Below are positions 24,787 to 29,024 of a stretch of DNA of 29,024 nt, piece after piece; position 1 is the stretch's first letter; every line of letters begins with the position of its first letter. The translations under genes and the position numbers were made by a program. The notes beneath the pieces were generated by a model that had not been told where the DNA came from, made no database searches, and was given only the letters and a program-made list of their open reading frames with translations. Origin of the DNA: an uncultured Collinsella sp. (GTDB taxonomy: Bacteria > Actinomycetota > Coriobacteriia > Coriobacteriales > Coriobacteriaceae); contig UQZM01000019.1 of NCBI GenBank assembly GCA_900545615.1, forward strand, positions 1 through 29,024. Direction: 5' to 3'.

Positions 24787-25579
24787 GCTTGATCACCTCT
24801 TTTGCAAGGTTCATATACGCTTTTGCACCCTTATTTTGAGGTGCATAGGTAATTACCGGTTCTCCAAAAGACGGAGCTTCGGAGATTTTAACCGTACGGG
24901 GGATCAGCGTCTCAAACGCCTTGTCACCAAAGTACGATTGAACCTCCTCAACAACCTGATTCGATAGAGAAGTTCGCGAGTCATACATGGTCATAAGCAC
25001 ACCATAGGTGTCTAAGCCCTTGTTCAGACGTGATTTAACCATCTTCATTGACTCAAGCAGCTTCGTTACGCCTTCGAGTGCGTAATACTCGCACTGGATC
25101 GGAATCAAAACGCTGTCTGCTGCGGTCAAGGCGTTGATAGTAAGCAGGCCGAGCGAAGGGGGACAGTCAATGAAAATAAAATCGAACTCGTCCTGAATCG
25201 GCTCAAGCAAATCTTTGAGGCGGGATTCACGAGCAATTGCGCTTACGAGCTCAATTTCGGCACCTGCAAGCTGAATCGTAGCCGGAATAACGAATACCTT
25301 TTTGCAATTTGTATCAAGAACAAGTGATTCTGCCGGCACGTCATTCAACAATGCATCATAGATGCAGTGATCAAGGTCTTCTTTTTCAATTCCAAATCCA
25401 CTGGTGCTATTTCCCTGCGGATCAAAATCGACAATCAGTGTCTTACGACCCTGCTCACCCAACGCTGCTGCAAGGTTTACAGCCGTCGTTGACTTACCAA
25501 CGCCGCCTTTTTGATTGATGATTGCAATGATACGCGTGTCTTTTGCGCTCTTAGAACGCTTAACGTCGCGAAATCCCAC
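24779..25579 (-). CDS. parA: Chromosome-partitioning ATPase ParA (Soj)
   Basis: 266-residue deviant Walker-A ATPase that forms DNA-bound dimers and moves ParB-parS complexes. Seen: KGGVGKS (24-30) with the signature lysine, IVDFDPQGN (Walker A'), FIFIDCPPSLG (Walker B region), and the typical chromosomal C-terminus with IPRTVKISEAPSFGEPV. The short basic N-terminal extension (about 1-14) is usual for Soj-type proteins. The start is GTG with AGGAGG 4-5 nt upstream. It is the first gene of parA-parB-small protein. One parS site lies 40 bp upstream of the start, so ParB binding could feed back on expression. Confidence 0.96.
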   Translation of the reverse strand: MGFRDVKRSKSAKDTRIIAIINQKGGVGKSTTAVNLAAALGEQGRKTLIVDFDPQGNSTSGFGIEKEDLDHCIYDALLNDVPAESLVLDTNCKKVFVIPATIQLAGAEIELVSAIARESRLKDLLEPIQDEFDFIFIDCPPSLGLLTINALTAADSVLIPIQCEYYALEGVTKLLESMKMVKSRLNKGLDTYGVLMTMYDSRTSLSNQVVEEVQSYFGDKAFETLIPRTVKISEAPSFGEPVITYAPQNKGAKAYMNLAKEVIKRA

Positions 25580-25618
25580 GGTCCCTCCTGGTGTGTATTA
25601 AAGCTGTCAAACGGAGGA

Positions 25619-25634
25619 TGTTTCACGTGAAACA
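25619..25634. promoter_or_regulatory. parS site 1
   Basis: Perfect 16-bp palindrome TGTTTCACGTGAAACA, identical to the B. subtilis-type ParB-binding consensus, in the parA leader. Confidence 0.95.
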
Positions 25635-25657
25635 TTCCGATTCAATATCAACCGCCA

Positions 25658-25673
25658 TGTTTCACGTGAAACA
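25658..25673. promoter_or_regulatory. parS site 2
   Basis: Second perfect copy of the 16-bp palindrome, exactly 39 bp from site 1. Confidence 0.95.
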
Positions 25674-25696
25674 CTGCATGTTGTTAATATCTATTA

Positions 25697-25712
25697 TGTT
25701 TCACGTGAAACA
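25697..25712. promoter_or_regulatory. parS site 3
   Basis: Third perfect copy, exactly 39 bp from site 2. It ends one base before the rsmG stop codon. Confidence 0.95.
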
Positions 25713-25713
25713 T

Positions 25714-26451
25714 CTAGGCAAGCGGATTCTTCTTTGCCATGCCATTTGCACGAGGCAATGAAACAGATGCTGGATGACTCTTCTTAAGAACGATGAACTC
25801 CCTGTGGCCCAGGCCCTCTGGTAAATCGATTGCGTCATTCAGAAGCGAAGAGAATCCGCAAATCTTAGCTGCTAACATGCCAGAGGCAAGCTCCTCATCA
25901 GATGGATTGCCCTTGGTGATAACAAATAGCCCTCCATCCTTGAGGAACGGAGCTGCATACTCAACAAGAATCGGTAGAGGGGCCAGTGCGCGGGCGGTTA
26001 CGACAGAGAACTGCTTCTTATGACTTCGAGCATATTCTTCAAGACGATCATGAACCGCATGAGCATGTTTCAATCCAAGAGCATGGACAAAGGAATTGAC
26101 AGCATCAACCTTCTTGCCAACAGAGTCAATATAAGTAGCTTTACGATGCGTGGCTATGGTTAACGGAATACCAGGGAAGCCCGCACCTGTACCCATATCG
26201 AGCAAAGCTCCCTCAGGAGCCTTATTGATATAGGGGAGTAAAACAAGTGAGTCGAGGATATGAAGTACTGCAGCATCTTCTACGTTGAGAATACGGGTGA
26301 GATTGGTTGTCTTATTTATTTCCAAAACCAAATCCAAATGCTTAATACATTTCCTCAGCTCAACATCAGTTACGCTCAAGGAATACTCTTTGCAATAGGA
26401 AGTTAGGCGACTCAACATCTCGTCAGCCTGCTGATCAGTAAGTACTAACAA
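25714..26451 (-). CDS. rsmG: 16S rRNA (guanine527-N7) methyltransferase
   Basis: SAM-dependent enzyme that makes m7G527 in 16S rRNA; its loss gives low-level streptomycin resistance in known bacteria. Seen: LVLEINKTTNLTRI, a SAM-binding LLDMGTGAGFPGIPL, YIDSVGKKVDAVNSF, TARALAPLPILVEY and LFVITKGN, all in family order. The best start is the TTG at 26451 (AAGGAG 6 nt upstream), giving 245 residues. A TTG 48 nt further upstream has no ribosome site and overlaps the preceding terminator's U-tract. The coding sequence is visibly AT-richer than genes at the left of the window. It lies between jag and the parS-parA region, as in many origins. Confidence 0.94.
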   Translation of the reverse strand: MLVLTDQQADEMLSRLTSYCKEYSLSVTDVELRKCIKHLDLVLEINKTTNLTRILNVEDAAVLHILDSLVLLPYINKAPEGALLDMGTGAGFPGIPLTIATHRKATYIDSVGKKVDAVNSFVHALGLKHAHAVHDRLEEYARSHKKQFSVVTARALAPLPILVEYAAPFLKDGGLFVITKGNPSDEELASGMLAAKICGFSSLLNDAIDLPEGLGHREFIVLKKSHPASVSLPRANGMAKKNPLA

Positions 26452-26497
26452 CGAAAGCTCCTTTCTGACAAAAATCAGTGTATCGAGAACTTTTGAC

Positions 26498-26529
26498 AAA
26501 AAAAGGGGACGTGGAAACCACGTCCCCTT
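26498..26529 (-). terminator. Strong terminator after jag
   Basis: A perfect 12-bp stem, AAGGGGACGTGG with CCACGTCCCCTT, and a 3-nt loop are followed on the minus strand by a run of seven T. It separates the rpmH-to-jag block from rsmG. Confidence 0.9.
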
Positions 26530-26547
26530 AGCATAAGCTCGAGTAGA

Positions 26548-27117
26548 TTATCGAGCAACAATCACCACATGGCGATCAGGGTCAGAACCCTCAGAATGAG
26601 TATCGACGGCATCATTGCCACGAAGTGCAATGTGAACCAGTCGGCGCTCATAGGCATTCATGGGCGGAAGCGAAACACTCTTATGAGTGCGGATGGCACG
26701 CTCAGCAGCAGACTGAGCCATGGAGGCAACCTTGTCCTGACGGCGGCTCTTGTATCCCTCGACGTCCACTACAACCGGATACCTAAAGCCAAGCTTGCGG
26801 CTCACCAGCAAAGAGAACATAACCTGAAGGGCATCAAGGGTGCGACCATGACGGCCAATGAGAACGGCAAGATCGGGAGCCGTTACATCCAAAATCAGCT
26901 CACCCTCGTCACCCTCATACTCATCGATAGGAGAGTTGGCGGCATCGAAGTGCGAAAGGATGGAACGCAGGATGGAAATCGCAACATCGGCAATGGTGTC
27001 GAGCTCCTCATCGGTCAGCTCTTCACCAGCCTTGTAGCGCTGTGCAATCTCGGGATAATCGCCCGCGACCTGCGGGGCAACCTCCTCAAGCATATCCTCG
27101 ATGATCTCTTCAGACAT
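26548..27117 (-). CDS. khpB: Jag/KhpB RNA-binding protein (KH and R3H domains)
   Basis: 189-residue RNA-binding protein, known as Jag, EloR or KhpB, that pairs with KhpA in other Gram-positives and affects cell-wall growth. The N-terminal acidic region (about 1-65) replaces the usual Jag-N domain. The KH domain has LIGRHGRTLDALQ (about 86-98). The R3H domain follows, with NAYERRLVHIALR and a C-terminal THSEGSDPDRHVVI. A GGAG site lies 6 nt before the ATG at 27117; a TTG 12 nt upstream is less likely. The usual neighbour yidC lies directly upstream, 44 nt away. Confidence 0.92.
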   Translation of the reverse strand: MSEEIIEDMLEEVAPQVAGDYPEIAQRYKAGEELTDEELDTIADVAISILRSILSHFDAANSPIDEYEGDEGELILDVTAPDLAVLIGRHGRTLDALQVMFSLLVSRKLGFRYPVVVDVEGYKSRRQDKVASMAQSAAERAIRTHKSVSLPPMNAYERRLVHIALRGNDAVDTHSEGSDPDRHVVIVAR

Positions 27118-27132
27118 AACGTACTCCAAAAG

Positions 27133-27144
27133 TTAGGTACCTAA
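27133..27144. repeat. 12-bp palindrome TTAGGTACCTAA, copy 2
   Basis: Perfect palindrome between the yidC stop and the jag start, just upstream of the jag ribosome site. It is identical to 23629-23640 and shares one further 5' base (G). Confidence 0.6.
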
Positions 27145-27161
27145 ATAAGATTGATATCCCG

Positions 27162-27932
27162 CTACTTCTTCTTGTGCGGGCGCGGCTTCTTCTCGCGACG
27201 AGTGACCTCAACCTGCAGCGGCGCGTTCTTAAGACGCTCCTCCTCATCGGCCTTCGCCTTGTCGATGACCTTCTGCGTCACAAAAATCTGCTGGATAACC
27301 TGCCAAGCAGACGAGACGTCGTAGTACAGCAGAACACCAACGGGAAGGCTCCAGCCCATCCAAAGCATCATGACCGTCATGACAACGGCCATCATACGCA
27401 TGCTCTGAGCCTGCTGGCCGGTCTGGTTGCGCGACATATAGAGCTGCGGAATCAGGGTCAGAACGGCGAACAGGATCAGGCAGACCAGCGCAGGCAGTGC
27501 AACCATAAAGCCATCGGCAAAGGAAGCGCTCGGCGTGGTGGTCAGGTCGGGCAGGATGTTGAAGAACGAGAACGTGCCCTCGTTAAAGTACTGCGGCAGG
27601 TTACGCAGCAGCGTAAACAGGGCAAACAGGATAGGCATCTGAATCAGGAGCGGTAGACAGCCGGACAGCGGATTGAACTTGTTCTCGCTGTAGAACTTCT
27701 GCATCTCCTCGGCCTGACGCTGAGGATCGTCGGCATAGCGCTCCTGGATCTCGAGCATCTTGGGCTGCAGCACCTGCATGCGAGCCGTCGACTTGGTCGA
27801 CTTGAGCATGAGCGGCGTCAGCAGCAGACGGATGATGACCACCAGGATGATGATGGACAGGCCCCAGTCGACCGCAAAGGTCTGGATGAGCTTGAGCAGC
27901 TCGAAAAGGATGTTAACGATCCAATCCCACAT
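27162..27932 (-). CDS. yidC: Membrane protein insertase YidC/Oxa1
   Basis: 256-residue insertase that helps membrane proteins fold into the bilayer, alone or with Sec. It has five predicted helices in Oxa1 order: WGLSIIILVVIIRLLLTPLM with the conserved groove arginine (Arg35 in VVIIRLLL), the hairpin loop with PKMLEIQERYADDPQR, PLSGCLPLLIQMPILFALF, a helix in LPALVCLILFAVLTLIPQLY, and the last pair around MRMMAVVMTVMMLWMGWSLPVGVLLYY. The very basic tail (RREKKPRPHKKK) probably contacts the ribosome. No lipobox is present. GGAGG lies about 9 nt before the ATG. It follows yidD by 29 nt. Confidence 0.96.
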   Translation of the reverse strand: MWDWIVNILFELLKLIQTFAVDWGLSIIILVVIIRLLLTPLMLKSTKSTARMQVLQPKMLEIQERYADDPQRQAEEMQKFYSENKFNPLSGCLPLLIQMPILFALFTLLRNLPQYFNEGTFSFFNILPDLTTTPSASFADGFMVALPALVCLILFAVLTLIPQLYMSRNQTGQQAQSMRMMAVVMTVMMLWMGWSLPVGVLLYYDVSSAWQVIQQIFVTQKVIDKAKADEEERLKNAPLQVEVTRREKKPRPHKKK

Positions 27933-27961
27933 GTAAGTTTTCCTCCGATAGCGAGTGCCCG

Positions 27962-28186
27962 CTAGGGCACAGGGTCATAACCGCCGACGTGCAGGGGATT
28001 GCAGCGAGCGATGCGCCTCACGGCAAGCCAGCAGCCTCTCAAAACACCGTACTTCTCAATCGCCTGGACGGCGTATTGCGAGCACGTTGGGTAATAAATG
28101 CAGGCGTCAGGCAATAAGGGCGAAATAACCTGTTGATATATGCGAATAGGAGCGATGGCAACACGTCGCAAAACGTGATTGCTCAT
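27962..28186 (-). CDS. yidD: Membrane protein insertion efficiency factor YidD
   Basis: 74-residue amphipathic protein with the family pattern: IRIYQQVISPLLPDACIYYPTCSQYA, an AIEKYG segment, and CNPLHVGGYDPVP at the C-terminus. It binds the inner face of the membrane and assists YidC-dependent insertion. Its ATG overlaps the rnpA stop in ATGA, so the two are coupled. Confidence 0.95.
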   Translation of the reverse strand: MSNHVLRRVAIAPIRIYQQVISPLLPDACIYYPTCSQYAVQAIEKYGVLRGCWLAVRRIARCNPLHVGGYDPVP

Positions 28187-28521
28187 CGCTCCTCCCCGGC
28201 AACGCCGGCGCGTTTCATAAGCGAACGCAACGCCTTGTCCATCTCCTGCGGCGAGGAAACCCTCGTCTTGGGAGTTGCGAACAAGATGATGTCATAACCC
28301 GCAACGGGAAATCCACAGCTGCGGGCGGCCTCGCGCATCACACGCTTAGAACGGTTGCGCACCACAGCACAACCGAGCCGTTTAGCACCAACGAAGGCGA
28401 CCCTTCCGGAGTCGCCTTCGCCAACCGATTCACATATGGTCATTCGAATCAGAGGGTGATTGAAACGACGCCCCTGACTGAACACATGCTCGAAATCTTG
28501 CCGAGACTTAATAGTCTTCAT
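28183..28521 (-). CDS. rnpA: Ribonuclease P protein component
   Basis: 112-residue basic protein that binds the RNase P RNA and helps mature tRNA 5' ends. Seen: an N-terminal SRQDFEHVFSQGRR, the RNR signature VVRNRSKRVMREA (about 53-65) and YDIILFATP. It starts 20 nt after rpmH with only a weak ribosome site, suggesting coupling to rpmH translation. It overlaps yidD by 4 nt. Confidence 0.95.
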   Translation of the reverse strand: MKTIKSRQDFEHVFSQGRRFNHPLIRMTICESVGEGDSGRVAFVGAKRLGCAVVRNRSKRVMREAARSCGFPVAGYDIILFATPKTRVSSPQEMDKALRSLMKRAGVAGEER

Positions 28522-28541
28522 GCGAGATGTGTGTATCGCTG

Positions 28542-28676
28542 CTAGACAGTGAGACGCTTGCGGCCCTTGGCGCGACGACGGGCGAGCACGGCACGACCAC
28601 CCTTAGTGGCCATACGGGCACGGAAGCCATGGGTCTTGGCACGCTTACGCTTATTAGGCTGATACGTACGCTTCAT
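28542..28676 (-). CDS. rpmH: 50S ribosomal protein L34
   Basis: 44-residue, very basic ribosomal protein: MKRTYQPNKRKRAKTHGFR at the N-terminus and a GRKRLTV end, the full family length. The start at 28676 has AGGAGG 8 nt upstream; the longer reading frame beyond it is leader sequence. It is the first gene of the rpmH-rnpA-yidD-yidC-jag transcript, read away from the origin. Confidence 0.97.
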   Translation of the reverse strand: MKRTYQPNKRKRAKTHGFRARMATKGGRAVLARRRAKGRKRLTV

Positions 28677-28704
28677 CTTAAGTTCCTCCTGCTGCATTTC
28701 GAGT

Positions 28705-28722
28705 GTCCGCGGGGGCGCGGAC
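28705..28722 (-). promoter_or_regulatory. GC hairpin in the rpmH leader
   Basis: A perfect 7-bp stem, GTCCGCG with CGCGGAC, and a 4-nt loop lie in the untranslated leader, about 20 nt after the predicted transcription start and 28 nt before the start codon. No T-run follows, so it is more likely a stabilising or regulatory hairpin than a terminator. Confidence 0.45.
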
Positions 28723-28748
28723 GCAGATATAGACACGTGAGCTTGAAG

Positions 28749-28778
28749 ATTGTAGGGAAATCAATGTTCAAATGTCAA
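28749..28778 (-). promoter_or_regulatory. Strong promoter of rpmH operon
   Basis: Minus strand TTGACA (28773-28778), an 18-bp spacer, then TACAAT (28749-28754): a perfect -35 and five of six at -10. The predicted start is near 28742. Confidence 0.85.
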
Positions 28779-29021
28779 GAAATCAAAGGTAAAAGGTTGC
28801 GCAGTTCACACGGTTCCCCCATAAGCCAAGCTCGATTTAGCGGTGCATGGCAACTTTTCACGATATTTCATCGAGTTTTCAACAGGTCATGTTGGCAATG
28901 TTGATAACTTTTCGTCCGTTTTCCAAAGTTTTCAACAGGTTTTGAAAAGTTGTCGAAAGATGAGAAACATTGCACGGTGAGCTACTATTTGTTCGAAACC
29001 TTTTGAAAGATTGCGAGCGGC
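28779..29021. other. Origin-like region upstream of dnaA
   Basis: Gene-free, AT-rich stretch between rpmH and the presumed dnaA start, the place of oriC in many Gram-positives. No exact TTATCCACA is present. Related 9-mers are TTTTCAACA at 28876-28884 and 28929-28937 (in a 13-bp direct repeat GTTTTCAACAGGT, 53 bp apart) and TTATCAACA on the minus strand at 28899-28907. CAACTTTTC near 28851 and its complement near 28943 add inverted symmetry. These are candidate weak DnaA boxes. The main origin could also lie beyond the window, between dnaA and dnaN. Confidence 0.5.
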
Positions 29022-29024
29022 ATG
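29022..29024 (+). CDS. dnaA: Possible start codon of dnaA (cut by window edge)
   Basis: The window ends with ATG, preceded by a weak GAG-containing ribosome site. The call rests only on position: dnaA is expected on the plus strand next to the divergent rpmH block. Nothing of the protein can be seen. Confidence 0.35.

Noticed and set aside
25619..25712. Possible short CRISPR-like array (regular 39-bp period)
   Set aside because: The repeats are 16-bp parS palindromes beside parA/parB, with 23-bp spacers and no cas genes.

Overview
The window looks like the region just left of the replication origin in a moderately GC-rich actinobacterium, most likely class Coriobacteriia and Collinsella-like. 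This is inferred from gene order and protein types: the rpmH-rnpA-yidD-yidC-jag-rsmG-parA-parB block, paired WYL regulators, a SAICAR synthetase of about 295 residues, a 4-Cys TSCPD-type protein and LPXTG surface anchoring. No database search was possible. Most genes lie on the minus strand and are therefore co-directional with replication leaving the right-hand edge. The plus-strand exceptions are the adhesin, the WYL pair and rlmN.

Layout. 1-1420: tRNA-Lys with promoter and terminator, then an M29 aminopeptidase. 1449-5380: purC with a small membrane protein, and a two-component system (sensor kinase and OmpR-type regulator). 5436-8483: a Tat-exported lipoprotein coupled to a TSCPD-type protein, then purB. 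8484-9409: a gene-free stretch with three 56-bp modules joining a tRNA-Gly 3' end to a hairpin, the intact tRNA-Gly(CCC), and the leader of the next gene. 9410-12841: a 1143-residue LPXTG adhesin with an N-terminal thioester-type domain and about six Cna-B/SpaA-type domains. 12908-16324: a small membrane protein and a 1058-residue membrane protein whose M28 peptidase fold is split by about 680 low-complexity residues and lacks key metal ligands. 16523-18449: two WYL regulators. 18446-22299: ddl and a DinG helicase fused to an exonuclease. 22385-23437: rlmN.

23637-29024 is the origin-proximal block. It holds a small membrane protein, parB, parA, three perfect parS sites spaced exactly 39 bp apart, rsmG, jag (khpB), yidC, yidD, rnpA and rpmH with a near-consensus promoter. 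It ends in an AT-rich region with DnaA-box-like 9-mers and an ATG that is probably the start of dnaA. The ribosome, RNase P, membrane insertion and chromosome segregation genes form the usual origin-linked housekeeping set.

The least explained parts are the covarying tRNA-end/hairpin modules at 8586-8902, the degenerate M28-like protein, the structured leader of the adhesin, and the small protein translationally coupled to parB. I see no transposase, integrase, sortase, CRISPR array or phage genes.
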